Source: Variovorax guangxiensis
GTDB lineage: Bacteria > Pseudomonadota > Gammaproteobacteria > Burkholderiales > Burkholderiaceae_C
NCBI RefSeq assembly: GCF_003952165.1
Contig: NZ_RXFT01000004.1
Span: 124,001 to 188,000 of the forward strand
Direction: 5' to 3'
Length of the DNA: 64,000 bases
Every line of letters begins with the position of its first letter. The stretch's first letter is position 1. The notes below the pieces were generated by a model. The model worked only from the letters and a program-made list of their open reading frames with translations. It did not search any database and was not told where the DNA came from. This document shows, one piece after another, positions 53,977 through 62,475 of this stretch. A program made the translations under genes and the position numbers.

Positions 53977-55191
53977 ATGAGCATTTTCGAAGGCTTCCTC
54001 TCCACATCCGAAACGCTCGGCGCCTTCAGCGACCGTGCCTTCGTCGACGCCATGCTGCGCTTCGAGGCCGCGCTGGCGCGCGCGCAGGCGGCCGAGGGGC
54101 TGATCCCCGAAAGCGCCGCCAACTCCATCGTCAGCAGTTGCAAGGTCGAGCTGTTCGACGTCGCCAAGATCGTGCGCGAGAGCGGCCGTGCCGGCAGCGT
54201 CGCGATTCCGCTGGTGAAGGCGCTGCGCGAGGCCGTGGGCCTGTTCAACGCCGAGGCCGCGCAATTCGTGCATTTCGGCAGCACCAGCCAGGACGTGATC
54301 GACAGCGCGATGGCGCTGGTCACGCGCGAGGCGGTGGCGCTCGTCGAGGCCGACCTCGCCAAGGCCGCCGACGCGCTGCTGCGCCTGGCCGTGACGCATG
54401 CCGAGACGCCGATGCTCGCGCGCACGCTGATGCAGCCGGCCTCGGTCACCAGCTTCGGCTTCAAGTGCGCCGGCTGGGCCGCGCCGCTGGTGCGCAGCCG
54501 CATCCGCCTGCGCGATGCCGCGAAGCACGCGCTGCAGCTGCAGCTCGGCGGTGCCATCGGCACGCTGGCGCAGATGAAGGGGCAGGGCGCTGCCGTGCGC
54601 AAGCGCATGGCCAGGGAACTCGGCCTGGGCGACCCCGGTGCGACCTGGCACACGCAGCGCGACGAATGGGTCGCGCTCGGCTGCGAGCTCGGCCTGATGA
54701 CCGGCAGCCTGGGCAAGATCGCGGTTGACATCTCGCTGCTCGGGCAGTACGAGGTGGGCGAAGTCACCGAGCCCAGCGAGCCGGGGCGCGGCGGCTCGTC
54801 GGCCATGCCGCACAAGCGCAATCCGGTGGCGTCGATGGTCGCCATCGCCGCCGCGCACCGCGCGCCGCAGCGCGTGGCCGCGTTGCTCGGCGCCATGCCG
54901 CAGCAGCACGAACGCGCCCTCGGCGCCTGGCAGGCGGAGCTGGGCGAATGGCCGCAGCTGCTGATGTCGGCGCACGGCAGCGTGCGCGCGATGGCCGGCG
55001 CCTTGCCCGGCCTGCAGGTCGACGCCGCGCGCATGCGCGCCAACATCGACCGGCTGCGCGCCGAACTCCCGCGCGACGCGGCGGACGAATGGTTCGCCCC
55101 CGCGCTCGCCCACGAAGCCGGACAGACCGCGCTCGCCGAAGTGAAGGCGCTGCAGGCCCGGCTCGACGCACACAAGGAACTCTCTCAATGA
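53977..55191 (+). CDS. pcaB: 3-carboxy-cis,cis-muconate cycloisomerase
   Basis: 404-residue member of the fumarase/aspartase superfamily. The signature GGSSAMPHKRNPV is near residues 273-285, HFGSTSQDVIDSAMAL near 100 and TLMQPASVTSFGFK near 150. It lactonises 3-carboxymuconate to 4-carboxymuconolactone in the protocatechuate 3,4-cleavage branch. It overlaps pcaC by ATGA. PcaB proteins are usually about 400-450 residues, in line with this one. Confidence 0.9.
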   Translation: MSIFEGFLSTSETLGAFSDRAFVDAMLRFEAALARAQAAEGLIPESAANSIVSSCKVELFDVAKIVRESGRAGSVAIPLVKALREAVGLFNAEAAQFVHFGSTSQDVIDSAMALVTREAVALVEADLAKAADALLRLAVTHAETPMLARTLMQPASVTSFGFKCAGWAAPLVRSRIRLRDAAKHALQLQLGGAIGTLAQMKGQGAAVRKRMARELGLGDPGATWHTQRDEWVALGCELGLMTGSLGKIAVDISLLGQYEVGEVTEPSEPGRGGSSAMPHKRNPVASMVAIAAAHRAPQRVAALLGAMPQQHERALGAWQAELGEWPQLLMSAHGSVRAMAGALPGLQVDAARMRANIDRLRAELPRDAADEWFAPALAHEAGQTALAEVKALQARLDAHKELSQ

Positions 55192-55619
55192 CCACCCCCG
55201 AAAACCCGCCCGTGGAGCCCGGCGCCTATGAAGCCGGCCTCGTCAACCGCCGCCGCGTGCTCGGCGATGCCTGGGTCGACAAGTCGCTGGCCAACCGCAA
55301 CGGCTTCAACGCCGAGTTCCAGGAGCTCATCACGCGCCATGCCTGGAACGACATCTGGGGCCGTCCCGCGCTGGGCGACAAGACGCGCCGCTTCATGGTG
55401 CTGTCGATGATGCTGGGTATCCACGCGTACGAAGAATTCGCGATGCACGTGCGCGCCGCGCTCGACGGCCCGCCCGAGTCGCGCCTCACGCCGGACGAGA
55501 TCAAGGAAGTGATCATGATGGCCGCCATCTACTGCGGCGTGCCCGTGGCCAATCACGCCTTCGGCATTGCGACGGGCATCCTGCGCGAGAAGGGCCTGCT
55601 GCCGCCGCTGGCGCAGTGA
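55188..55619 (+). CDS. pcaC: 4-carboxymuconolactone decarboxylase
   Basis: 143 residues of the CMD/AhpD-like family. VDKSLANRNGFNAEFQELIT and RHAWNDIWGRPALGDKTRRF are followed by IYCGVPVANHAFGIATGIL with the conserved Cys/His region. It decarboxylates 4-carboxymuconolactone to 3-oxoadipate enol-lactone. Both ends overlap neighbouring genes (ATGA with pcaB, GTGA with the transporter). Confidence 0.93.
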   Translation: MTTPENPPVEPGAYEAGLVNRRRVLGDAWVDKSLANRNGFNAEFQELITRHAWNDIWGRPALGDKTRRFMVLSMMLGIHAYEEFAMHVRAALDGPPESRLTPDEIKEVIMMAAIYCGVPVANHAFGIATGILREKGLLPPLAQ

Positions 55620-56851
55620 CCGCGCCGCCTGCTCCAGGTAGGGGACGAACGAAGGGCCGCTTCGACGTCACCTTTGCGCTGCTGCTGCCGCTGCTTCTCG
55701 CAGCGCAGCCCGTAGCCACCGACAGCTATCTTCCCGCGCTCCCCGCCATCGCGAAGGAGCTCGGCTCGGCCAGCACCAGCCTCACGCTGTTCGTGCTGGC
55801 CTTCGGCTTTGCGCAGCTGCTGTGCGGGCCGCTGGCCGACCGCTTCGGGCGGCGGCCGGTGCTGCTGGCGGGGCTGGGCTGCTACGCGCTCGCGGCGCTC
55901 GGCGGCGCCTTCGCGGGCAGCGTGGCGCTGCTCGCGGGCTGGCGCACGCTGCAGGGCTTCTCGATGGCGGCGATCCTCGTGTGTTCGCGCGCCGCCGTAC
56001 GCGACCTGTACCCGGCGCACGAAGGCCCGCACGTGATGGCGCGCGGCCTCACCGGCCTGGGCATCGTCGGGCTGATGGCGCCGCTGCTCGGCGCGTGGCT
56101 GGTGCAGGGCGCGGGCTGGCGCTGGGTGATGGCGGCGATGGCGCTCTACGCCGCGGTGCTGTTCGCTCTGTGCTGGCGTTCGTTCGGCGAAACGCGCCGG
56201 CCCCTGGGCGAGGGCGAGTCGTCCGCGCCGCGCGGCAGCACGCGCGCCGTGTTCGCGAGCCGCTCGTTCCGTGCCTGGGCCTCGGTGGCGGCCACCACCT
56301 ACGGGGGCTTGTTCTGCTTCCTGCTGCTCTCGCCGATGGTCTACATCGGCTACCTGGGCTGGTCGCCAGCCTGGTACGGCTGGATCCCGGCCGGGGGTTC
56401 GCTGGTCTACATCTTCAGCACCACCATGTGCCGCAGCCTGCTGCGGCGCTACGGGCCTGTGCGCACGGTGAAGCTCGGCGCGTCGCTGAGCCTGGCCGGC
56501 GCCACCATCCAGGCGCTGGGCTGCTGGCTCATGCCGCTGAGCGCGGTGCCGCTGCTGTTCGGACACGCCGTCTACTGCCTGGGCCACGGCATCCACCAGC
56601 CCTGCGGGCAGGCGGGCGCGGTGGGCGACCTGCCGCACCTGGCGGGCCGCGCCGTGTCGTGGTCCGGCTTCGGCATGATGATGGTCGCGTTCTGCGCGGG
56701 GCAGCTGGCCGCGCGCTTCGTCGATGCCGATTATTCCAACGGCGCCTGGCCGATGGTCGTGCCCATGCTGCTGGCCGGCAGCGTGCTGGTGGCGATCGCG
56801 TTCTTCTGGCTGCCGCGTCTGCAACACCCGAAAAAGGAAACCACACCATGA
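55616..56851 (+). CDS. MFS transporter (Bcr/CflA-like) within the pca operon
   Basis: 411 residues with about 12 helices, GTG start overlapping the pcaC stop. ATDSYLPALPAIAKELG and GPLADRFGRRPVLLAG mark the Bcr/CflA drug-resistance group. It lies between pcaC and pcaD with four-base overlaps on both sides, so it is co-translated with catabolic enzymes; export of a toxic intermediate or uptake of a substrate are both possible. Confidence 0.87.
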   Translation: MTAPPAPGRGRTKGRFDVTFALLLPLLLAAQPVATDSYLPALPAIAKELGSASTSLTLFVLAFGFAQLLCGPLADRFGRRPVLLAGLGCYALAALGGAFAGSVALLAGWRTLQGFSMAAILVCSRAAVRDLYPAHEGPHVMARGLTGLGIVGLMAPLLGAWLVQGAGWRWVMAAMALYAAVLFALCWRSFGETRRPLGEGESSAPRGSTRAVFASRSFRAWASVAATTYGGLFCFLLLSPMVYIGYLGWSPAWYGWIPAGGSLVYIFSTTMCRSLLRRYGPVRTVKLGASLSLAGATIQALGCWLMPLSAVPLLFGHAVYCLGHGIHQPCGQAGAVGDLPHLAGRAVSWSGFGMMMVAFCAGQLAARFVDADYSNGAWPMVVPMLLAGSVLVAIAFFWLPRLQHPKKETTP

Positions 56852-57612
56852 CCCGTTTGAATGTCGTTCGCGAGGGCGATGGCCCCATCGTCGTGCTCAG
56901 CCATGCGCTCGGCTGCGACCTGAGCATGTGGGACGGCGTGGCCGCGCACCTGGCGCGCGGCCACACGGTGCTGCGCTACGACCACCGCAACCACGGCGCC
57001 TCGGAGGTGCTGCCCGGCGAATTGCGCATCGAGACGCTGGCGCAGGACGCGGCCGAGCTCATCCGCCGGGAGGCGGGCGGCGAGCCGGTGCACTTCGTCG
57101 GCCTGTCGATGGGCGGCATGACGGCTCAGGCGCTGGCGGTGCGCCACCCCGAGCTGCTGAAGACGATCGTGATCGCCAATTCGGCTGCCCACTACCCCGA
57201 CCAGACGCCCTGGCGCACGCGCGTCGAGACGGTGGCCGCCAGGGGCGTGGCCGCCATCGCCCCCGGTGCGGTGTCGCGCTGGATCACGCCGGCGTGGGCC
57301 GCCACGCCGGAAGGCGCGGAAGCCGCGAAGAAGCTGCACGACGTGCTGGTGCGCACCGACGCGCAGGGCTACATCGAGAGCTGCAACGCCGTCGCCGCCA
57401 TCGACTTTCGCGAGAGCAACCACCGCGTCGCCGTGCCCACGCTGGTGATCGGCGGGCTGCAGGACGAGGCCACGCCGATGGCGATGTCGCAGGCCATGGC
57501 CACGGCCATTCCGCATGCCCGTCTGGAGACCATCGACGCCGCGCACCTGAGCGCCGTAGAGCGGCCGGAGGAATTTGCGCGGCTGCTGATCGATTTCTGG
57601 CGCAGCCTTTGA
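56848..57612 (+). CDS. pcaD: 3-oxoadipate enol-lactonase
   Basis: 254-residue alpha/beta-hydrolase. LSHALGCDLSMWDGV near the N-terminus, YDHRNHGAS, nucleophile Ser87 in GLSMGGMTAQ, an acid in GGLQDEATP and His in DAAHLSAVE. It hydrolyses 3-oxoadipate enol-lactone to 3-oxoadipate. The start overlaps the transporter stop. The last gene of the first hydroaromatic transcription block. Confidence 0.9.
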   Translation: MTRLNVVREGDGPIVVLSHALGCDLSMWDGVAAHLARGHTVLRYDHRNHGASEVLPGELRIETLAQDAAELIRREAGGEPVHFVGLSMGGMTAQALAVRHPELLKTIVIANSAAHYPDQTPWRTRVETVAARGVAAIAPGAVSRWITPAWAATPEGAEAAKKLHDVLVRTDAQGYIESCNAVAAIDFRESNHRVAVPTLVIGGLQDEATPMAMSQAMATAIPHARLETIDAAHLSAVERPEEFARLLIDFWRSL

Positions 57613-57746
57613 GCGGCCGGAGCCGGGGCGGCGGCCTAGGTGTATCCCGTATTTCGTGCGAATAACGGTTGAGTGTGATCGATGATCGATCAAACCGGCT
57701 CTGAATAGATTGTGACGTTGCCCGGGTGTTCCTAAAGTCCACCCCC
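57613..57746. promoter_or_regulatory. Promoter region of quiC with shared TGATCGATCA palindrome
   Basis: A 134-base gap between pcaD and quiC. TGATCGATCA lies at 57683-57692, preceded by an overlapping TGATCGATGA at 57676-57685. The same 10-base palindrome is in the iclR divergent region. It probably makes quiC and the MHS permease a second unit of the IclR regulon. Confidence 0.55.
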
Positions 57747-59624
57747 ATGCATCGCTCCATCGCCACCGTCTCGCTCAGCGGCACGCTCCGCCAGAAGCTC
57801 GAAGCCGTCGCCGCCGCCGGCTTCGACGGCATCGAGCTGTTCGAGGCCGACTTCATCAACTTCAAGGGCACGGCCGCCGAACTGGGCCGCATCGCCGGCG
57901 ACCTGGGCCTGAGCATCGACCTGTACCAGCCGTTGCGCGACTTCGAAGGCATGCCCGAGGCGCAGTTCCGCCGCAGCCTGGAGCGCGCCGAGCGCAAGTT
58001 CGATCTGATGCAGGCCATGGGCGCACCGACGATGCTGTGCTGCTCCAACACCTCGCCGCTGTCCGTCAACGACCCTTCGCTGGCGGCCGCCCAACTGCAC
58101 GAACTGGCCGAGCGCGCCGCGCGTCGCAACCTGCGCGTGGGCTTCGAGGCGCTGGCCTGGGGCCGCCACACCTGGCTTTACGGCCAGGCCTGGGAGATCG
58201 TGAAGCAGGCGAACCACCCGCACCTGGGGCTGATCCTCGACAGCTTCCACACGCTCTCGCTGAAGGACGACCCGGCCGGCATCGCGGCCATTCCGGGCGA
58301 CAAGATCTTCTTCCTGCAGATGGCCGACGCGCCGCTGCTGTCGATGGACGTGCTGCAGTGGGCGCGCCATCACCGCTCGTTCCCGGGGCAGGGCGACTTC
58401 GACGTGGTCGGCTTCTTCGAGCAGGTGCTGCGCGCCGGCTACACCGGGCCGCTGTCGCTGGAGATCTTCAACGACATCTTTCGCGAGACGCCGAACCGCC
58501 GCACCGCGGTGGACGCGATGCGCTCGCTGCTGTACCTGGAGAGCGAAGCGCGCCAGCGCCTCGCCAAGCCGGCAGTGGCGCAGCAGGTGACGCTGTTCGA
58601 CCCGCCGCCGGTGCCCGCGCTCTCGGGCCTTTCGTTCATCGAGTTCGCGGCCGACGAGGCTTCGGCCGCGACGCTGGCGACGCTGGTGAAGCAACTGGGC
58701 TTCCGCCGTATCGGCAGGCACCGCTCCAAGGCGGTGACGCTGTACCGCCAGGGCGAGATCAACCTGATCGTCAATGCGCAGCCCGATTCCTTCGCTCGAG
58801 AGCGCTTCGAGGCGCACGGCACTTCGGTGTGCGCGCTGGGCGTGCGCTGCGGCGATCCGCTGGCTGCGGTGGGCCGCGCCACCGCCATGCGCTCGCAGCG
58901 GCACGACAGTCCGGTCGGGCCCAACGAACTGCGTGTGCCGGCCATCGTGGCGCCGGGCGGCAACCTGATCCATTTCGTGCCCGAGGCGCTGGGCGCCAAC
59001 GGCCTGTACGAGGCCGACTTCATTCTCGAAGACCAGGGCGCCGGCGCCAACGACGCGGGCCTGCAGCGCATCGACCACGTGGCGCTGGGCCTGGCGCTCG
59101 ACCAGCTCGACACCTGGGTGCTGTTCACGCGCGCCGTGCTCGGCCTGGAGCCCGGCGAGAGCCTGGAGCTGGCCGACCCGTTCGGCCTGATCCGCAGCCG
59201 CGGCGTCGCCAATGCCGAGCGCAGCCTGCGGCTGGTGCTCAACGTGTCGCTGAGCCAGCGCACCCGCACCGCACGCACGCTGAGCGTGACCGGCGGTGGC
59301 GCGGTGCACCACATCGCGCTGAGCTGCTCCGACATTTTCGAGACCGCCGCGAAGCTGCGCGCCAACGGCACGCGCTTCGTTCCGATTTCCGACAACTACT
59401 ACGACGACCTGGCCACCCGCATCGACGTCGAGCCCGCGCTGCTTTCGCGCATGCGCGACGCGGGCGTGCTCTTCGACCGCTCGCCGGCCGGCGACTACCT
59501 GCACATCTATACCGAGAGCTTCGAGGGCGGACTGTTCTTCGAGGTCGCGCAGCGCGTGGGCGACTACGACGCCTACGGCGCGCTCAATGCGCCGGCGCGC
59601 ATGGCTTCGCAGGCACAGGACTGA
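57747..59624 (+). CDS. quiC: 3-dehydroshikimate dehydratase, bifunctional-type (TIM barrel + HPPD-like)
   Basis: 625 residues. The N-terminal half (about 1-285) is a xylose-isomerase-like TIM barrel: GFDGIELFEADFINF, GFEALAWGRHTWLYG, GLILDSFHTLSLKDD and GPLSLEIFND carry the metal ligands. The C-terminal half (about 295-615) is a pair of vicinal-oxygen-chelate modules like 4-hydroxyphenylpyruvate dioxygenase (RIDHVALGLALDQLDTWVLF, HIYTESFEGGLFFEVAQR). This is the fused QuiC1 architecture known in Pseudomonas. It dehydrates 3-dehydroshikimate to protocatechuate. The start is the ATG 57747; a GTG seven codons upstream is less likely. Confidence 0.92.
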   Translation: MHRSIATVSLSGTLRQKLEAVAAAGFDGIELFEADFINFKGTAAELGRIAGDLGLSIDLYQPLRDFEGMPEAQFRRSLERAERKFDLMQAMGAPTMLCCSNTSPLSVNDPSLAAAQLHELAERAARRNLRVGFEALAWGRHTWLYGQAWEIVKQANHPHLGLILDSFHTLSLKDDPAGIAAIPGDKIFFLQMADAPLLSMDVLQWARHHRSFPGQGDFDVVGFFEQVLRAGYTGPLSLEIFNDIFRETPNRRTAVDAMRSLLYLESEARQRLAKPAVAQQVTLFDPPPVPALSGLSFIEFAADEASAATLATLVKQLGFRRIGRHRSKAVTLYRQGEINLIVNAQPDSFARERFEAHGTSVCALGVRCGDPLAAVGRATAMRSQRHDSPVGPNELRVPAIVAPGGNLIHFVPEALGANGLYEADFILEDQGAGANDAGLQRIDHVALGLALDQLDTWVLFTRAVLGLEPGESLELADPFGLIRSRGVANAERSLRLVLNVSLSQRTRTARTLSVTGGGAVHHIALSCSDIFETAAKLRANGTRFVPISDNYYDDLATRIDVEPALLSRMRDAGVLFDRSPAGDYLHIYTESFEGGLFFEVAQRVGDYDAYGALNAPARMASQAQD

Positions 59625-59702
59625 CAGGCCCGCCGGCGCATCGACAGATCGATTGACCGACAGAGCTGATTTCTTTTTTCACGTCACCACTGGAGACAAC
59701 AC

Positions 59703-61112
59703 ATGGCAAGCAACACAGCCCGTGAGCCGCAAGGCAGGCACCAGTCGAGAAAGGCCGCGGCAAGCGGCTGGATCGGCTCGGCGCTGGAGTACTACGACTT
59801 CTTCATCTACGCCACCGCGGCGGCGCTGATCTTTCCGCAGATCTTCTTTCCCAAGGGCGACCCGACGACGGCCATCGTCGCCTCGCTCGCGACCTACGGC
59901 GTAGGCTACGTGGCACGCCCCATCGGCGCCTTCGTGCTCGGCCACTGGGGCGACACGCACGGGCGCAAGCAGGTGCTGGTGCTTTGCATGTTCCTGATGG
60001 GCTTCTCGACCGTGGCCGTCGGCCTGCTGCCGACCTACGACCAGGTCGGCCTGCTGGCACCGGTGCTGCTGGTGCTGCTGCGCTTGGTGCAGGGCTTCGC
60101 GGTGGCGGGCGAGATCTCGGGCGCTAGCTCGATGATTCTTGAACATGCTCCGTTCGGGCGACGCGGCTTCTTCGCGAGCTTCACGCTGCAGGGCGTGCAG
60201 GCCGGCCAGATCCTGGCGGCCGCCGTGTTCCTGCCGCTGGCGCACTACATGCCGGAGGACGCGTTCAACTCCTGGGGCTGGCGCATTCCGTTCCTGCTGA
60301 GCTTCCTGGTGATCGTGGCGGGCTACATCATCCGCCGCGAGGTGGACGAGACCCCGGCCTTCGCCGAGGTCGACAAGAAGGGTGAAACGGCCAAGGCGCC
60401 GATCATCCAGGCCTTCACCGACAGCTGGGCCGACATGCTGCGCGTGGTGTGCATGGCGCTGATGAACGTCATTCCGGTGGTGGCCACCGTGTTCGGCGCG
60501 GCCTACGCCGTGCAGGCCGCCTACGGCATCGGCTTCCAGAAGGACGTGTACCTGTGGATCCCGGTGCTCGGCAACATCCTGGCCGTGATCGTCATCCCGT
60601 TCGTGGGCAACCTGTCGGACCGCATCGGCCGCCGCCCGCCGATCATCGTCGGCGCGCTGGTCTCGGGCCTGCTGTCGTTCGTGTACCTGTACGCCATCAG
60701 CATCCGCAACGTGCCGCTGGCCATCTGCATGTCGCTGCTGATGTGGGGCGTGATCTACCAGGGCTACAACGCGACCTTCCCGAGCTTCTATCCGGAGCTG
60801 TTCCGCACCCGCAACCGCGTCTCGGCCATGGCCATCTCGCAGAACATCGGCACCACCTTCACCGCGCTGCTGCCGGCGCTGTTCGCCGCCGTCGCGCCTC
60901 CGGGCTCGACCAACGTGTGGTTCACCGTGGGTGCCATCACCTTCGCGGTGACGGTGCTCGCCGCCCTGGCCGCCTTCAGCGCCCGCGAAACCTACCGCAT
61001 CCACATGCGCGACCTGGGCGACCCGAACGCCGTGCCGGTCGACAAGCAGGAATACGACCGCATGCGCGAGCAGACGCTGCAGGACGCGCGCCTGGCAAAG
61101 GCCGCGGCCTGA
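59703..61112 (+). CDS. MHS-family MFS permease (ShiA-like shikimate/aromatic acid symporter)
   Basis: 469 residues, about 12 helices. The metabolite:H+ symporter entry GWIGSALEYYDFFIYATAAA is followed by GYVARPIGAFVLGHWGDTHG and RKQVLVLC (motif A). ShiA and related permeases of this family import shikimate and related acids. It is 78 bases after quiC with GGAGA before the ATG. Uptake of the cluster's substrate is the natural inference. Confidence 0.9.
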   Translation: MASNTAREPQGRHQSRKAAASGWIGSALEYYDFFIYATAAALIFPQIFFPKGDPTTAIVASLATYGVGYVARPIGAFVLGHWGDTHGRKQVLVLCMFLMGFSTVAVGLLPTYDQVGLLAPVLLVLLRLVQGFAVAGEISGASSMILEHAPFGRRGFFASFTLQGVQAGQILAAAVFLPLAHYMPEDAFNSWGWRIPFLLSFLVIVAGYIIRREVDETPAFAEVDKKGETAKAPIIQAFTDSWADMLRVVCMALMNVIPVVATVFGAAYAVQAAYGIGFQKDVYLWIPVLGNILAVIVIPFVGNLSDRIGRRPPIIVGALVSGLLSFVYLYAISIRNVPLAICMSLLMWGVIYQGYNATFPSFYPELFRTRNRVSAMAISQNIGTTFTALLPALFAAVAPPGSTNVWFTVGAITFAVTVLAALAAFSARETYRIHMRDLGDPNAVPVDKQEYDRMREQTLQDARLAKAAA

Positions 61113-61121
61113 GGGGTGCTC

Positions 61122-61144
61122 GCAGGCGAAGACCTTTCGCCTGC
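61122..61144 (+). terminator. Perfect hairpin after MHS permease gene
   Basis: Arms GCAGGCGAA (61122-61130) and TTCGCCTGC (61136-61144) around GACCT, 10 bases after the stop. It lacks a T-run, so it may be a rho-aided terminator or mRNA stabiliser. Confidence 0.5.
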
Positions 61145-61175
61145 CAAGGGTTGTGGCGCCGGGAAGAATGGCGCC

Positions 61176-61865
61176 ATGACCTCCACATCCTCCCCCTCCC
61201 GCCTCAAGATCGACTTCGTCTCCGACGTGTCCTGTCCCTGGTGCGCCATCGGCCTGAGTTCGCTCGAGGCGGCGCTCGGGAAGGTGGCGCCGGAGATCAC
61301 CGCGGAACTGCATTTCCAGCCCTTCGAGCTGAACCCGCAGATGCCGCCTGAAGGCCAGGACACCTTCGAGCACCTCAACCAGAAGTACGGCTCCACGCGC
61401 GAGCAGCAGGCGCAGTCGCGCGAGATGATCCGCCAGCGCGGCGCGGCTGTTGGTTTCGAGTTCAGCCCCGAAGGCCGTCCGCGCGTCTACAACACCTTCG
61501 ATGCCCATCGGCTGCTGCACTGGGCCGAGCTGGAAAGCCCGGCCAAGCAGGCGGCGCTCAAGAAGCTGCTGCTGAAGGCCTACTTCACCGACAGCCAGAA
61601 CCCTTCCGACCACGAGGTGCTGGTGCGCGCCGCCACCGAAGCGGGGCTCGACGCGGCCCGTGCCCGTCAGATACTGGACAGCGACGAGTTCGCGCAGGAA
61701 ACCCGCGAACGCGAGCGCATGTACACCGACGCCGGCATCCACTCGGTGCCCGCGATCATCATCAACGACCGGCATCTCATTTCGGGCGGCCAGCCCGTCG
61801 AAGTGTTCGAGCGGGCCCTGCGCCAGATCGCCGGTGCTGCACCTTCGGGCCTTGCCACAGCCTGA
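61176..61865 (+). CDS. DsbA-family oxidoreductase (FrnE-like)
   Basis: 229 residues, cytoplasmic (no signal peptide). The thioredoxin-like active site CPWC is at Cys20/Cys23 in DFVSDVSCPWCAIGLSSLEA. The helical insertion and NTFDAHRLLHWAEL and SVPAIIINDRHLISGGQPVE follow, the latter with the cis-Pro. Matches the FrnE group of 2-hydroxychromene-2-carboxylate-isomerase-like proteins. A longer frame from 61116 contains the upstream hairpin region and is rejected. Confidence 0.9.
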   Translation: MTSTSSPSRLKIDFVSDVSCPWCAIGLSSLEAALGKVAPEITAELHFQPFELNPQMPPEGQDTFEHLNQKYGSTREQQAQSREMIRQRGAAVGFEFSPEGRPRVYNTFDAHRLLHWAELESPAKQAALKKLLLKAYFTDSQNPSDHEVLVRAATEAGLDAARARQILDSDEFAQETRERERMYTDAGIHSVPAIIINDRHLISGGQPVEVFERALRQIAGAAPSGLATA

Positions 61866-61871
61866 CTTAGC

Positions 61872-61893
61872 TGGCGCTTAGGCGCCATCTTTG
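61872..61893 (+). terminator. Short hairpin after FrnE-like gene
   Basis: Arms TGGCGC (61872-61877) and GCGCCA (61882-61887) with loop TTAG, followed by TCTTTG. A plausible weak intrinsic terminator six bases after the stop. Confidence 0.5.
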
Positions 61894-61987
61894 CCCGGCG
61901 TTACGATGGTAAAGACCGTCAACCCGAAGCGGGCTCCGGCGGTTGAGGAGGCGTCTCCAACCACTGTCACACACAGGAGCCCCGAAG

Positions 61988-62470
61988 ATGAAGAAGAAAA
62001 GCCTAATCGCCGCGCTCGCCCCCTTATTCGCTCTTTTGGCCGCGGCCTCGCTGCCGGCACTGGCGGCCGAGTACGGCAAGCATCCGTTCTATCTCCACGC
62101 CTTGTCCGACCTGCGCACCGCGGCCTGGAAGGTGGAGCACCGCCGCCCCGAGGACGGGCAGGTCTCGCGCGACGAGCAGGTGGTGATCGACGAGATCCAC
62201 GCCGCCATCGGCGACCTGCAGCACGCCGCATGGCTCGACGGCAAGCCCGTCGAATGGCGCGAGCCCACCGATGCATGGCTGCCGCGCGAGGGCCGCCTGC
62301 ACGCGGCGGTCGACCTGTTGCGCAAGGTGCATTCCGATGTGGCGCGCGAGGAGGACGACCCGCGCTCGCGGCCGTATCAGCAGCGCGGCCTCGAGCATGT
62401 CGACCTCGCGCTTTCCACCGCGCAGCACGCCATCGGCGACGTGCGCCGCCACGATCTGCGCAGGGAGTGA
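61988..62470 (+). CDS. Small exported helical protein of unknown function
   Basis: 160 residues from MKKKSLIAALAPLFALLAAA, a clear signal peptide ending ALAAE. The mature part is helical (LHALSDLRTAAWKVEHRRPE, EIHAAIGDLQHAAWLDG, RGLEHVDLALSTAQHAIGDV) with regularly spaced His residues, including HxxA(A/I) patterns that could bind a metal or haem; that is speculation. The longer frame from 61943 is not preferred. I recognise no named family. The next gene begins at its stop. Confidence 0.7.
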   Translation: MKKKSLIAALAPLFALLAAASLPALAAEYGKHPFYLHALSDLRTAAWKVEHRRPEDGQVSRDEQVVIDEIHAAIGDLQHAAWLDGKPVEWREPTDAWLPREGRLHAAVDLLRKVHSDVAREEDDPRSRPYQQRGLEHVDLALSTAQHAIGDVRRHDLRRE

Positions 62471-62475
62471 GGGCG

